Shown here in pieces: positions 25,959 to 36,461 of a stretch of DNA of 64,000 nucleotides. The stretch's first letter is position 1; the number at the start of each line of letters is the position of its first letter. The notes under the pieces were generated by a model that was given only the letters and a program-made list of their open reading frames with translations, made no database searches and was not told where the DNA came from. A program made the translations under genes and the position numbers. Location: contig JAGRKE010000006.1 of NCBI GenBank assembly GCA_020442385.1, positions 1 to 64,000 of the forward strand, given 5' to 3'. The stretch is from Alphaproteobacteria bacterium. GTDB taxonomy: Bacteria; Pseudomonadota; Alphaproteobacteria; Micavibrionales; Micavibrionaceae.

Positions 25959-28856
25959 TTAAGCCGCTTTTTTAAACTGCGCGACCGCGTCGGTGCATCT
26001 GTTACAAAGGCTGGTCTCCGCACTCACCTCAGGCAGCACTTTCCAGCATCGTTCGCATTTATCGCCATCGGCTTTTTCTACGTAAGAACCAAATTCTCCA
26101 TGGGGCACACACATTACTGTTGCAGAACTTGGCATATCAGACGCACCTCCCTTTATTTCTAAATCCGTGGCTTTTGGAAGAATACTCACTTCCCCCATAT
26201 CCACGCCTTCAAAAAATGAAGCATTGCTCTCTGTGACATATAAAACCACATGAGCTTCCAAAGATGATTTTATTAAATCGTCTTTCCTTTTTTCTTCTAA
26301 GGAATATAAAATTACTTTGCGTGCACTCTTAATTACATCCCATTTCTCAGCCAAACCTTCATCGCTCCAGCCCGCCGGAACATCGGGGAATTCACGCAAG
26401 TGAACGCTGGCCACATCCTCGAACACCCCTTCGGGGCGGTAACTCCACGCTTCTTCGGCGGTAAACACCAAAATCGGCGCAAGCCACGCAGTCAGGCGGG
26501 CAAAAATCTCGGCCATTACGGTGCGGGCCGCCCGGCGCTCAAAGCTTTCCGGCGCGTCGCAATACAGGCGGTCTTTACGGATATCGAAATAAAAGGCCGA
26601 TAAGTCTTCATTACAAAAACTGTGCAAACGTTTCGCCAGCTTACCGAACTCATAGCTTTCAATCGATGTGCGGACAAAGCCGTCCATCTGCGCAAGGTTA
26701 TGCAGCATCAGGCGCTCCAGCTCGGGCACGCGCTCATCAGACAGATCAACGCGCTCGGCCTCGCTAAAACCGTCCAGCGCGCCGAGCAAAAAGCGCAGCG
26801 TATTGCGGATGCGGCGATACAAATCGCTGGTATTCTTAATTGTGTCCTGACCGATGCGGATATCTTCCTGATAATCAGAAAGCATCGTCCACAGGCGGAT
26901 AATATCCGCGCCGTATTGCTCCATCATCTCCAACGGATCAACGACATTGCCCAAAGATTTGGACATTTTATAGCCCTTTTCATCGAGCACGAAGCCGTGG
27001 GTCAAAACGGCCTTATAAGGAGCTTCGCCTTTTGAGCCAACGCTCTCCAGCAGTGACGAATGGAACCAGCCGCGATGCTGGTCAGAGCCTTCGAGATACA
27101 AATCAATCTTCTCCACCCCGGCGTAATCGGGCCATGTCTGGTCATCCCCCACCACAAAAGCATGGGTCGAGCCGGATTCAAACCAGACATCAACAATATC
27201 AAACACCTGTTCGTAATCAGCGACATTGTAGCAATTACCTAAGAAATCCTCAGGCGGGCGTGACCACCACGCATCCGAGCCTTCAGCCTCAAAGATATCG
27301 CCAATGCGGCCCAAAACCTCTTCATCGCGTAAAACCTCTTTGGTGTCCTTATGCACGAACAGCGCAATTGGAACGCCCCACGCACGCTGGCGGGAAATAC
27401 ACCAATCCGGGCGATTTTCAATCATCGAGGTAATGCGCTGGCGGCCCTTGGCGGGAACCCAAACGGTCGCATCAATCTCCTCCAGCGCTTTTTTGCGCAA
27501 ATCATTGGTCTCCATAGAGATAAACCATTGCGGCGTTGTGCGGAAAATCAGCGGGGCTTTTGAGCGCCAGCTATGCGGATATTCGTGCTTGAGCGAACCT
27601 TTGGCCAGCAGTTTTCCGGCTTCCTGCATTTCCTTCAAAACCGCGAAGTTGCCATCGCCCAGCTTGCCCTCTTGCGTGTAGACCTCAAGCCCCGCAAAGA
27701 GCGGAACATGCTCGCGGAATTTCCCGTCATCAGCCACATTATCCGTGACCTCAATGCCGTTGGCCGTTCCTAAATAGAAGTCATCCTCACCATGGCCGGG
27801 GGCGATATGCACAAAGCCCGTTCCCGCATCATCCGTCACGAAATCCCCGGACAGCATCGGCACATCGAAATCATAGCCCTTCGCGTGCAGGGGGTGATGA
27901 CATACGCTTCCAGCCAATTCAGAGCCTTTTAGCGTTCCAAGCAGCGTCCAATTTTCAATCTGCGCTTTTTCTTTTACATCATCCGCCAAAGATACAGCTA
28001 CAGCCAACTTCGCCCCGACTTCAACGCGGGAATCAGCGCCCACTGCGCTCACCTCATAAATGCCATATTCTACATTGTCGCCATAAGCGATTGCACGGTT
28101 AGACGGCATTGTCCAAGGGGTTGTTGTCCAGATCACGACATCCGCGCCCGTCAATAATTCATGTGCTGCTTTCACCACAGGGAAACGGATCCAGATGGTA
28201 ACGGATTTATGCTCTTTATACTCAACCTCGGCCTCGGCCAGCGCGGTTTTTTCCACCACCGACCACATGACGGGCTTTGCGCCGCGATACAAACCGCCAT
28301 TCAGCGCGAATTTGTGGATTTCGCGCACGATTTTGCCTTCCGCGCGGTTGGTCATGGTTAGATAAGGCGTATTCCAATCCCCGCTAACGCCCAAGCGCTG
28401 AAACTGCGCGGATTGGGTTTCAACCCATTGCTTGGCAAAATCACGGCATTCATCCCGGAATTGCAGCAGCGCAACCTCGTCTTTGTCCTTGCCTTCGGCG
28501 CGGTATTTTTCCTCAATCTTCCATTCAATCGGCAGGCCGTGACAATCCCAGCCCGGCACATACGGTGCGTCATAACCCATCATCTGCCAGCTTTTGACCA
28601 CCACATCTTTGAGGATTTTATTGAGCGCATGACCCATATGGATGTTGCCGTTCGCATAAGGCGGGCCGTCATGCAAAATCCATTTCGGCTTGCCTTTAGA
28701 CGCGGCGCGCATTTGGCCGTAGATATCCATCTCCTGCCACTTTTTAACGGTTTCCGGCTCTTGCTGGGGCAGGCCCGCGCGCATCGGAAACTCCGTCTTG
28801 GGCAGAAATACGGTTTCTTTGTACTTATCTTTATCTTGGTCGGCGTTGTCGCTCAT
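25959..28856 (-). CDS. ileS: Isoleucyl-tRNA synthetase
   Basis: Class I aminoacyl-tRNA synthetase charging tRNA-Ile. The HIGH-type motif is GNIHMGH in [18 protein letters not shown] (near residue 72), followed by the editing domain and the KMSKSLGN motif. The C-terminus carries a zinc-binding CERCWK...CNRC. The 965-residue length is normal for the bacterial type with C-terminal zinc finger. It is the last gene of a ribF-AEC transporter-ileS minus-strand run; the AEC gene interrupts the common ribF-ileS adjacency. Confidence 0.97.
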   Translation of the reverse strand: MSDNADQDKDKYKETVFLPKTEFPMRAGLPQQEPETVKKWQEMDIYGQMRAASKGKPKWILHDGPPYANGNIHMGHALNKILKDVVVKSWQMMGYDAPYVPGWDCHGLPIEWKIEEKYRAEGKDKDEVALLQFRDECRDFAKQWVETQSAQFQRLGVSGDWNTPYLTMTNRAEGKIVREIHKFALNGGLYRGAKPVMWSVVEKTALAEAEVEYKEHKSVTIWIRFPVVKAAHELLTGADVVIWTTTPWTMPSNRAIAYGDNVEYGIYEVSAVGADSRVEVGAKLAVAVSLADDVKEKAQIENWTLLGTLKGSELAGSVCHHPLHAKGYDFDVPMLSGDFVTDDAGTGFVHIAPGHGEDDFYLGTANGIEVTDNVADDGKFREHVPLFAGLEVYTQEGKLGDGNFAVLKEMQEAGKLLAKGSLKHEYPHSWRSKAPLIFRTTPQWFISMETNDLRKKALEEIDATVWVPAKGRQRITSMIENRPDWCISRQRAWGVPIALFVHKDTKEVLRDEEVLGRIGDIFEAEGSDAWWSRPPEDFLGNCYNVADYEQVFDIVDVWFESGSTHAFVVGDDQTWPDYAGVEKIDLYLEGSDQHRGWFHSSLLESVGSKGEAPYKAVLTHGFVLDEKGYKMSKSLGNVVDPLEMMEQYGADIIRLWTMLSDYQEDIRIGQDTIKNTSDLYRRIRNTLRFLLGALDGFSEAERVDLSDERVPELERLMLHNLAQMDGFVRTSIESYEFGKLAKRLHSFCNEDLSAFYFDIRKDRLYCDAPESFERRAARTVMAEIFARLTAWLAPILVFTAEEAWSYRPEGVFEDVASVHLREFPDVPAGWSDEGLAEKWDVIKSARKVILYSLEEKRKDDLIKSSLEAHVVLYVTESNASFFEGVDMGEVSILPKATDLEIKGGASDMPSSATVMCVPHGEFGSYVEKADGDKCERCWKVLPEVSAETSLCNRCTDAVAQFKKAA

Positions 28857-28931
28857 GAGTTTCTCTGTAGTGCAAATTTAAGAGGGCACTATGGCTAGCC
28901 GGGCGCAGAAAATCAAGGCTCTAATGCGTGA

Positions 28932-29855
28932 TTAGTAAAGGCCGGAGAGCACCAGAACCGCCGGAATATAAAACAGCGCGAAAATCGTGCCGAGCAGTAC
29001 GGTGGTTGCGGCCTTTTCAGGGTTCAAATCCAGCGTGGCGGCAAAGGCTGCAATATTGGCCGCCGGGGGTACAATCGACATGATCAGCAGCATCTTATGA
29101 ACCTGCGGCTCGAACCAGTGCAAAACGCTTTGATCCAGCGCAATAAAGCTCAGCCCCAGCAGCGGCCAGAGGATAAACTGCCCCAGAAAGGTCAAAGCGA
29201 GGAATTTGGGCGCAATCACCAATTTTGAAACTTTAGACAGTGAACAGCCGATAATCATCATCCCGATCACCACGTACGCGCCCTTAAAATAAGCCCAGAT
29301 GGCATCCAGCTGGTGCGGCAAGTCCAGATGTGCGGCATTCACAATCAATCCGGCAGCAATCGCATAGAGCACGGGAAATTTCAGCACGCGTATAAAGCTG
29401 TCTTTTGGTGTAAAGTTTCCGCGATTGGCGATGTAATAAAATACGGTCGCTTCATAGAGCAGACCACCGCTTAGCGCAAACACATATACGCCCACCCATT
29501 CGGGCGGAAACAGCAAGATTACGATGGGAAGCCCCAGATAGCCCGTGTTGGACGCCGCCGCACACATTGCCAGCAAATTGGCCCGCTTATCAGGATACAC
29601 TCTCTGCCCGATTTTATAAAACAGCAGGCTCATGAAGCTATACAGCCCGTAAACCAGGATGGGCAGTGCGATATAAGCCATTTTAAATTCAAGGCCGGAG
29701 ACGTAATAGAAGGATACAATCGGGACAATGATATAAATCGCCAGCCCGGCGAGCGATTCCCGCTCTACGCCGTAAAAACGCCCGGCCAGCCAGCCCAAAA
29801 CGATAATGCCGTAAAGCGGCGCAATATTTCCAAGGAGGGTTAAGAATAAATCCAT
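28932..29855 (-). CDS. AEC (auxin efflux carrier) family transporter
   Basis: Integral membrane protein of 307 residues with about ten hydrophobic segments arranged as two halves, typical of AEC transporters (bile/arsenite/riboflavin superfamily). Recognisable stretches are ASNTGYLGLPIV in the first half and the MSIVPPAANIAAFA segment in the second. Bacterial members often export or import small organic acids, but the substrate here is unknown. It starts 4 bases after ribF and is probably co-transcribed with it and with ileS. Confidence 0.85.
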   Translation of the reverse strand: MDLFLTLLGNIAPLYGIIVLGWLAGRFYGVERESLAGLAIYIIVPIVSFYYVSGLEFKMAYIALPILVYGLYSFMSLLFYKIGQRVYPDKRANLLAMCAAASNTGYLGLPIVILLFPPEWVGVYVFALSGGLLYEATVFYYIANRGNFTPKDSFIRVLKFPVLYAIAAGLIVNAAHLDLPHQLDAIWAYFKGAYVVIGMMIIGCSLSKVSKLVIAPKFLALTFLGQFILWPLLGLSFIALDQSVLHWFEPQVHKMLLIMSIVPPAANIAAFAATLDLNPEKAATTVLLGTIFALFYIPAVLVLSGLY

Positions 29856-29859
29856 AGCT

Positions 29860-30780
29860 CTAAGAGCCTAATATATCGCGGGCCTGCGCGCAGTCTTTAT
29901 CCATTTGAGCAATCAGCTCATCCACAGAGTTGAATTTTGCTTCCCCGCGCAGGAACTGAACGGGTTGCACGCGAATGACACGGCCGTAAATATCGCGATC
30001 AAAGCCGAAAATATGGCTCTCCACCTCGGCCTGCGGTACTTCGAACATCGGTTTGATGCCGATATTAATCGCTGCGCCGTGCCATTCATCCTCGCCCTCA
30101 ATTTGTACACGCGCCGCATAGACACCGTATGCGGGATGAATGACCTCACCCAGCGGGAAATTAGCCGTAGGATAGCCAAGTTCGCGCCCGCGCTGATCGC
30201 CCTTAACAACTTCGCCGCGCACCTCCCAATTCCAGCCAAGCAGCTTATTCGCCTCATGCACACGGCCATGGCGAAGGGCTTGCCTAATCTGGCTGGAGGA
30301 AATTTGCGCGGCGCCCTCTTCGAGCACTTCATCAATGATTGTAACAGGCAAACCGGCCTCTTTGATTGTTTCGGGCGAGCCCTTGCGCAATTGACCGAAG
30401 CGGAAGTTATACCCGACCACGACATGCGCCGCCCCCAACCCATCCATCAGAATATCTTGAACAAAAACATCCGCAGACTGGCTGGCAAAATCCCAGTTAA
30501 AGGGCAGGGAAAACAGCGAATCCACACCTGCCTCTTCAAGTCTCCAGGCCTTGAGCGCAGGCAGAGTTAAACGAAAGGGTAAATCATCCGGGCGAAACAA
30601 TGAGCGCGGATGCGGCTCGAATGTCAGCACGCAGACATGCGTATCCAAATCATCCGCAATGTTGCGCGCTGTTTCCAGCAAGGCCAAATGACCGCGATGC
30701 ACGCCGTCAAAATTGCCGATCACGACCACGCCGCCGCGCGCGCTTTCAGGAATATCCTTATAATTTTCAAATACATCCAT
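29860..30780 (-). CDS. ribF: Bifunctional riboflavin kinase / FAD synthetase RibF
   Basis: Converts riboflavin to FMN and FMN to FAD. The N-terminal nucleotidyl-transferase domain has GNFDGVHRGHLALLE (near residue 22) and the VGYNFRFGQLRKGS motif. The C-terminal riboflavin kinase domain has GRELGYPTANF and YGVYAARVQI. The 306-residue length is typical. It is first in the run with the AEC transporter and ileS and diverges from lspA. No FMN riboswitch was seen upstream in the ~110-bp gap. Confidence 0.95.
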   Translation of the reverse strand: MDVFENYKDIPESARGGVVVIGNFDGVHRGHLALLETARNIADDLDTHVCVLTFEPHPRSLFRPDDLPFRLTLPALKAWRLEEAGVDSLFSLPFNWDFASQSADVFVQDILMDGLGAAHVVVGYNFRFGQLRKGSPETIKEAGLPVTIIDEVLEEGAAQISSSQIRQALRHGRVHEANKLLGWNWEVRGEVVKGDQRGRELGYPTANFPLGEVIHPAYGVYAARVQIEGEDEWHGAAINIGIKPMFEVPQAEVESHIFGFDRDIYGRVIRVQPVQFLRGEAKFNSVDELIAQMDKDCAQARDILGS

Positions 30781-30892
30781 GGGCGCTTTGAATATCGCGT
30801 TTTCCCGTTAAAATCAATGCGATTGGCATTTCTTTGTGATCTGTATGCCGTTTTAACCCCGCCCGATATTGCCAGCGCTAAAGCGCCTGTAT

Positions 30893-31459
30893 ATGGTGAT
30901 GCGCATGAAACTGACACATAGACAGATTTTTGGCTATTTCGGGCTCTCAGCGCTGATTTTACTGCTGGACCAGATCAGCAAATGGGCCGTCACGGAAACC
31001 ATGATCAAACCCGCTTTGGCGGTTGAAAATACTTATGGTTTCTTTGAATGGTATGGACAAGCCCAAGGGCAACTGCCCCCCGCAGCGATAGATGTTCTGC
31101 CGTTTTTTAATATTGTCATGGTATGGAACCGCGGGGTGAGCTTTGGTATGTTGACACAAGATACGGCGCTAGGCTCATGGCTTTTGGTTGGTTTATCAGT
31201 GGTTATAACCGTCTGGTTTACGGGATGGTTATTCTTCGCCAAATCCCGCCTGCAGCGCCTTGGCATCGCCATGGTCATTGGCGGGGCGATTGGCAATGCG
31301 ATCGACCGCATTCGCTTTAACGGTGTGATCGATTTTCTCGATTTTCATGCCTTTGGCTGGCACTATCCGGCCTTTAATGTCGCTGACAGCTGTATTGTCG
31401 TCGGCGTTTTTATGCTCATTATTTATGCCGTTTTTTTGGAAAAAAGCTTTCATTCCTAA
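30893..31459 (+). CDS. lspA: Lipoprotein signal peptidase LspA
   Basis: Aspartyl protease with four transmembrane segments that cleaves prolipoprotein signal peptides. Signatures are LLLDQISKWAV, NRGVSFGML, GGAIGNAIDRI (first catalytic Asp) and FNVADSCIVVG (second Asp). Several closely spaced ATG codons (30893, 30899, 30905) make the start uncertain; the last is preceded by GGTGA. It diverges from ribF and heads a plus-strand run whose next gene encodes a lipoprotein, a fitting partner. Confidence 0.93.
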   Translation: MVMRMKLTHRQIFGYFGLSALILLLDQISKWAVTETMIKPALAVENTYGFFEWYGQAQGQLPPAAIDVLPFFNIVMVWNRGVSFGMLTQDTALGSWLLVGLSVVITVWFTGWLFFAKSRLQRLGIAMVIGGAIGNAIDRIRFNGVIDFLDFHAFGWHYPAFNVADSCIVVGVFMLIIYAVFLEKSFHS

Positions 31460-31515
31460 ATCGGGCTTTTAAACTTCCATATCAGCACTATTTCTTTATA
31501 ATTAGACGCGAAACC

Positions 31516-32052
31516 ATGATGAAAAAAACAACCATTCTATTTGTAGCACTTTGCGCCGGGTCTTTTGCACTAACTGGATGCTCCGGCGCAAAAAAACAGC
31601 TGGGACTTGAAAAGCAAGTTCCAGATGAATTCGCCGTGGTCAAACGCGCGCCGCTGTCCCTGCCGCCGAATTATGCCCTGCGCCCGCCACAACCCGGTGC
31701 GCCGCGCCCACAAGAACAAAGCACCAATGAAGTCGCGCGCCAGACCGTCTTTGGCGCGGAGGAGCCGCAAGCCGCCACCACAGCCGCCGCTCAAACAAAC
31801 AGCGAAACATTGCTGCTCCAGCAAGCTGGAGCCAGAGGCGCCGATCCGGCCATTCGCACAAAAATCGATCAAGAAGCCGATATTCAGGCCGAGGATAACC
31901 GCCCGGTGGCTGAAAAACTGCTTGGACTTGGCAACGATCAAGAGCCCGCGCGCGTTGTCAATGCTAAAGAGGAAGCCGCGCGCATTCGTAACAACATGGA
32001 AACCGGCCAGCCGGTAACCGAAGGCGAAACGCCCTACGTTGATCAACAATAA
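31516..32052 (+). CDS. DUF3035 / BamF-like outer-membrane lipoprotein
   Basis: A lipoprotein signal ending ALTGCSG (lipobox LTGC, near residue 22) is followed by the DUF3035 hallmark PDEFAVVKRAPLSLPPNYALRPPQPG. In alphaproteobacteria this family includes BamF, a subunit of the outer-membrane protein assembly complex. The rest is low-complexity and Gln/Ala/Glu-rich. At 178 residues it fits the family. It follows lspA by 56 bp and precedes two M16 proteins, an arrangement repeated in other alphaproteobacteria. BAM function here is inference from the family. Confidence 0.85.
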   Translation: MMKKTTILFVALCAGSFALTGCSGAKKQLGLEKQVPDEFAVVKRAPLSLPPNYALRPPQPGAPRPQEQSTNEVARQTVFGAEEPQAATTAAAQTNSETLLLQQAGARGADPAIRTKIDQEADIQAEDNRPVAEKLLGLGNDQEPARVVNAKEEAARIRNNMETGQPVTEGETPYVDQQ

Positions 32053-32075
32053 TCGCTCAAAGATTGCGAACAACC

Positions 32076-33470
32076 ATGCCCAAGCACTTCTATAAACCGC
32101 TCTGCCATCTGGTTTTGCTTGCTGGCATCTTACTCATACATGTTCCGGCGATGGCCGCGCCGGAAAAAATTTTTAATGCCGAACATTACACGCTTGAGAA
32201 TGGGCTCGAGATTGTCGTAATCCCTAGCGCCCGCGTACCTGCGATTACGCATATGGTCTGGTATAAAACAGGCGCAGCGGATGAGCCACGCGGCAAATCG
32301 GGTATTGCACATTTTCTCGAACATTTAATGTTCAAAGGCTCTGAAGGGTTTGGACCGGGCGATTTTTCTGAGAAAATACGCGCACTCGGTGGCAATGATA
32401 ACGCCTTCACATCACAAGATTACACAGCCTATTTCGAGTCTATCGCTTCCGAACATCTGGAAACCGTCATGACAATGGAGGCCGGACGCATGCGTGGCCT
32501 GAACCCGTTGATGGAAGAAGTTTTGTCTGAGCGTGATGTCATTTTGGAAGAACGCCGCCAGCGCACAGATAATGATCCCGGCGCCAAACTCTCCGAGCAA
32601 CTGGATGCCGCCACCTTCGTCAATCACCCCTACGGCACACCCGTTATCGGTTGGGCGCATGAAATGGCAAGTTTAAGCTGGGCGGACGCCAAGAATTTCT
32701 ACGATCACTGGTATGGACCGAACAATGCAATTCTTATCGTCTCAGGCGATGTAACGGGCGCGCAAGTTTATGAACTGGCCAAGAAAATTTACGGCCCCTT
32801 ACCGCGTGTTGATGTGCCTAAGCGCCATTGGATTAGCTCTCCGCCCGCAAATGGAGAGGTTCACGTAACACTTTATGATGAAAGTGTGCGCCAGCCCACA
32901 GTTGAAACACAGTTCCGCACCCCGTCCCATAATCAAAACAAGGATGAAGCATTGGCACTCGAGGTGCTGGCTGAAATTATGGGCGGCGGACCAAGCTCGC
33001 GACTTTATAAGTCTCTCGTGATTGAACAGAAACTGGCTGCGAGCGCGGGCATGAGCTATAGCCCCGAGAGAGTTAGCGACGCAACACTTACGCTTTACGC
33101 TATTCCACTGCCCGGTATTGAGCCAGCTGCCGTTGAAGAGGCCTACAAAAACGTACTGCGTACATTGATTGCAGATGGCATCGATGCACAAGAACTGATC
33201 GATGCCAAAACCCGCATGCAGGATGCGGCCATTTACGCCCGCGACAGCTTGGCCGGCCCGGCGATGATTTTCGGCTATGCGCTCGTGACAGGATCGAGCA
33301 TTGATGATGTTGAATATTGGCCGGATTATATCAGTAAAATCCAAGCCGAAGACGTGCTAGCCGTTGCTAAAAAATATCTCGATCCTGATGCAAACAATGA
33401 CCGCCCGGTGGTGACAGGTTATCTTCTGCCCGCACCGGCCGAAGACAAACAGCAGGAGGATGCGCAATGA
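32076..33470 (+). CDS. M16 family zinc peptidase (catalytic subunit)
   Basis: Pitrilysin-type metallopeptidase with a signal peptide (ends PAMAAPEK, about residues 1-27), so it is periplasmic. The inverted zinc motif HFLEH is present (near residue 80), with the downstream glutamate in ETVMTMEAGRM. The SERDVILEERRQR and GGGPSSRLYKSLV segments are typical. The ATG at 32076 is chosen over an upstream TTG at 32064. It overlaps the next M16 gene by 4 bases, indicating a two-subunit protease like mitochondrial MPP and its bacterial relatives. Confidence 0.94.
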   Translation: MPKHFYKPLCHLVLLAGILLIHVPAMAAPEKIFNAEHYTLENGLEIVVIPSARVPAITHMVWYKTGAADEPRGKSGIAHFLEHLMFKGSEGFGPGDFSEKIRALGGNDNAFTSQDYTAYFESIASEHLETVMTMEAGRMRGLNPLMEEVLSERDVILEERRQRTDNDPGAKLSEQLDAATFVNHPYGTPVIGWAHEMASLSWADAKNFYDHWYGPNNAILIVSGDVTGAQVYELAKKIYGPLPRVDVPKRHWISSPPANGEVHVTLYDESVRQPTVETQFRTPSHNQNKDEALALEVLAEIMGGGPSSRLYKSLVIEQKLAASAGMSYSPERVSDATLTLYAIPLPGIEPAAVEEAYKNVLRTLIADGIDAQELIDAKTRMQDAAIYARDSLAGPAMIFGYALVTGSSIDDVEYWPDYISKIQAEDVLAVAKKYLDPDANNDRPVVTGYLLPAPAEDKQQEDAQ

Positions 33471-34822
33471 GACTGATCCTTGCCCTTTTCGCTTTTGTGG
33501 TTTTATGCGCGCCCGCAGCACAAGCCCGCGATGCGTTGCTGAACATTCAGGAGGTAACAAGCTCCGGCGGGCTAAAGGCCTGGCTAGTTGAAGATCACTC
33601 TGTTCCTGTTATCTCCTTGCAATTTGCCTTTAAGGGCATCGGAACAGCGCAAGATGCACCTGACAAGCAAGGCCTTGCCCGCATGGCGTCAAACACTATG
33701 GATGAGGGCGCAGGCGATCTGGACAGCCAAGCCTTTCAAAAAGAGCTGCGCGATAAAGTCATCGAGCTGCATTTTAATGCAAGCCGCGATAATTTCGGCG
33801 CAGAGCTTAAAACCCTGAGTAAAAACCGCGCGCGTGCTTTTGCACTCATGAAATTAGCCCTAACCCATCCGCGCTTTGATCAGGAAGCGATTGACCGTAT
33901 GCGCCGCGCAAACCAAAGCCGCATTCGATCCTCTATTACAGATCCTGATTGGAACGCAGCGCGGGTTTTGAATGATGTTGCTTTTGCCGGACATCCCTAC
34001 GCGCAAAACAGCGGCGGGACAATTTCCTCACTTGAGAGCATCACAGCCGATGATTTGCGCGCCTTCACGAAGGAGCTCAGTAAAGATCGCCTGCGCGTGT
34101 CCGTGGCCGGAGACATCTCTGCGCAAGAACTGTCCATTCTTTTAGATGAGCTATTCGGAGATCTACCCGCAACCAGCTCCAGCGTGGAAGACGTTCCAGA
34201 CCTCACACTGACCAACCAAGGCGGTGTTTTTGTATACCCAAGAAATATTCCGCAAACCGTAATCAATATTATGCAGCCCGGAATCGACCAAAGCGATCCC
34301 GATTACCAGAGCGCGCAGGTTATGAATTTTATTCTCGGCAGTTCGGGCTTCGGTTCTCGCCTAACCAAAGAAATTCGTGAAAAGCGCGGCCTGACCTACG
34401 GCATATACAGCTATTTCACAGATATGGATCATGCCGACACGCTCTCAGTCACCACTTCGACCAAGAATGAAAGCGTAAGTGAAATGCTGCCACTTATTAA
34501 GGCCGAGTTTGAAAAGATGGCACAAAGCCCCATCGCTCAAAAAGAGCTTGAAGATGCGAAATCCTATCTCATTGGCTCACTGCCGCTATCACTCAGCTCC
34601 AGCGACAAAATTACAGGACTTATGCTATCGATTCAGCTCTCCGATCTTCCGATTAATTATCTCGATCAACGTGAAGAAAAAATCAAAGCGACCACTATAG
34701 ACGATGTGAAGCGCATTGCTGCGCGCTTGCTTGACCCATCAAAATTCATCACCGTTCTGGTCGGCCAGCCCGGCGAAATTGAGGGTGCACAAAGTGTGGA
34801 GAGCCTGCCCAATGTCGAGTAA
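33467..34822 (+). CDS. M16 family protein, inactive partner subunit
   Basis: Second M16 protein of 451 residues with a signal peptide (ends PAAQARD). At the zinc-motif position it reads QGLARMASNTMDEGAG instead of HxxEH, so it cannot hold the catalytic zinc. The C-terminal half has FILGSSGFGSRLTKEIREKRGLTYG, the substrate-binding region typical of the non-catalytic subunit. Its start overlaps the catalytic gene by ATGA and its end overlaps the pgi start. The two probably form a periplasmic heterodimer. Confidence 0.92.
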   Translation: MRLILALFAFVVLCAPAAQARDALLNIQEVTSSGGLKAWLVEDHSVPVISLQFAFKGIGTAQDAPDKQGLARMASNTMDEGAGDLDSQAFQKELRDKVIELHFNASRDNFGAELKTLSKNRARAFALMKLALTHPRFDQEAIDRMRRANQSRIRSSITDPDWNAARVLNDVAFAGHPYAQNSGGTISSLESITADDLRAFTKELSKDRLRVSVAGDISAQELSILLDELFGDLPATSSSVEDVPDLTLTNQGGVFVYPRNIPQTVINIMQPGIDQSDPDYQSAQVMNFILGSSGFGSRLTKEIREKRGLTYGIYSYFTDMDHADTLSVTTSTKNESVSEMLPLIKAEFEKMAQSPIAQKELEDAKSYLIGSLPLSLSSSDKITGLMLSIQLSDLPINYLDQREEKIKATTIDDVKRIAARLLDPSKFITVLVGQPGEIEGAQSVESLPNVE

Positions 34823-36368
34823 GCCCCTCACAGACAGGCCCGAATGGGCGGCTCTTCAGAGCCATTATGCCGCGCTTTCGCAAACCCCGCTCAAAGATTT
34901 ATATGCGCAAGATGATAATCGTTTTACAGCAATGAGCGGGTCTGTTGACGGCCTTTTATTCGATTATTCCAAAACCCTGATGAGTGATGAAACGATCAGC
35001 CTGCTGGTTGATTTGGCGAAAGCTTGCGATCTGGAAGGCCAGCGCAGCGCGATGACCTCCGGCGCGTTACTTAACACAACCGAAAACCGCGCCGCATTGC
35101 ATATGGCGTTGCGCGGATCTATCGCAGCAGATGTCGTCACAGAGGGACAAAATGTGAATGCTCTGGTTTCTGAAAATCTTGAGCACATGCGAACGCTCAG
35201 CGAAAAGATCCGGGTCAATAAAACCATCACCGATATCGTTCATATCGGCATTGGCGGGTCAGACCTTGGTCCCCGCATGACGTATAAAGCCCTCAGCGCC
35301 CATCACAACGGCCCGCGCGTTCATTTCGTCTCGAACATTGATGGTGCGCATCTCAGCCAGACGCTGGCCGCACTGACACCGAAAAACACCCTGTTCATTG
35401 TCGCTTCTAAAACCTTTACCAGCCTCGAAACAATTAAAAACGCACGCAGCGCGAAAGACTGGTTGGGCGGCCTTCCCGTCGCAGATCATTTTATCGCGGT
35501 AACAGGCAATGCGCAGGGTGCGGAAAATTTCGGCATTACCCCTGATAATATTCTGCCGGTTTATGATTGGGTCGGCGGGCGCTTTAGCGTCTGGTCAGGG
35601 ATCGGCCTGTGTTTGTCGGTTTCTTTAGGCCACGATGCGTTCGAACAGTTTCTCGCCGGCGCACATTCAATGGACCAGCATTTCCTGAGCGCACCTTTTG
35701 AAAAAAACCTTCCTGTCATCATGGCATTGCTCGGTATCTGGCACAGAAACTTCTGCGGCTATGAAGCGCTGGCGGTTGTCCCCTATGCGCAGAATTTGAA
35801 GGACTTCCCAGCCTATATTCAGCAGCTGGATATGGAATCAAACGGCAAAAGCGTAACGCGCGGCGGGAGGGAAGTTGATTACCACACTGCCCCCCTCATC
35901 CTAAGCGGTATCGGCACAGACAGCCAGCATGCCTTTTTCCAGCTCCTACATCAGGGCAGCACAATCGTGCCATGCGACTTCATAATCGCGGCCAATCCTG
36001 ATGTGCCGCTTAGTGATCATCATGACGATCTGATTGCCAATGTCATTGCGCAAAGTGAAGCCCTCCTGCTCGGGGATGAAAACAACGCCGCATCGCATGA
36101 GAATTTTGAGGGCAACCGTCCATCTTCTACCATCGTCCTGCAGCGCCTTGATCCCTACCATCTGGGGATGCTGATGGCACTTTATGAGCATAAAATCTTT
36201 GTTCAAGGCATAATCTGGGATGTAAACAGCTTTGATCAATGGGGCGTGGAGCTTGGCAAAAAAATTGCAAAAAACACCCGCCAAGCCCTTGAAAATAAAG
36301 ACGAGTTAAAAACCGTTTCTACCGTCTCAAAGGGACTGCTAAACTACATCCTGCGCAACAAAGCGTAG
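34812..36368 (+). CDS. pgi: Glucose-6-phosphate isomerase
   Basis: Interconverts glucose-6-phosphate and fructose-6-phosphate in glycolysis and gluconeogenesis. Signatures are HIGIGGSDLGPRM, ASKTFTSLET, DWVGGRFSVWSGIGL, and the C-terminal NSFDQWGVELGKKIA. The start at 34812, overlapping the M16 gene, gives MSSKPLTDRPEWAAL and a 518-residue protein, close to the usual length. Longer in-frame readings extend into the M16 gene and are not supported. Confidence 0.97.
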   Translation: MSSKPLTDRPEWAALQSHYAALSQTPLKDLYAQDDNRFTAMSGSVDGLLFDYSKTLMSDETISLLVDLAKACDLEGQRSAMTSGALLNTTENRAALHMALRGSIAADVVTEGQNVNALVSENLEHMRTLSEKIRVNKTITDIVHIGIGGSDLGPRMTYKALSAHHNGPRVHFVSNIDGAHLSQTLAALTPKNTLFIVASKTFTSLETIKNARSAKDWLGGLPVADHFIAVTGNAQGAENFGITPDNILPVYDWVGGRFSVWSGIGLCLSVSLGHDAFEQFLAGAHSMDQHFLSAPFEKNLPVIMALLGIWHRNFCGYEALAVVPYAQNLKDFPAYIQQLDMESNGKSVTRGGREVDYHTAPLILSGIGTDSQHAFFQLLHQGSTIVPCDFIIAANPDVPLSDHHDDLIANVIAQSEALLLGDENNAASHENFEGNRPSSTIVLQRLDPYHLGMLMALYEHKIFVQGIIWDVNSFDQWGVELGKKIAKNTRQALENKDELKTVSTVSKGLLNYILRNKA

Positions 36369-36461
36369 AAATTCATAAAAAATTAGAGCCTTTTGGCGTA
36401 AAATGATTTCTGAGTAAGGATTTGGCGAGAGAATGCTCGTTCATAAAAGCGAAGGAAGCGC

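Noticed and set aside
29010-29040. GGTTCAAATCC resembling a tRNA T-arm
   Set aside because: It lies inside the AEC transporter coding sequence and no acceptor, D or anticodon stem could be folded around it.
29905-30570. 221-aa plus-strand ORF inside ribF
   Set aside because: RibF motifs on the minus strand span the region; the plus-strand frame has no recognisable domain or start signal.
31491-31510. TATAAT just before the BamF-like gene as a promoter
   Set aside because: It would leave only about seven bases of leader and has a poor -35 match, so it was not annotated.
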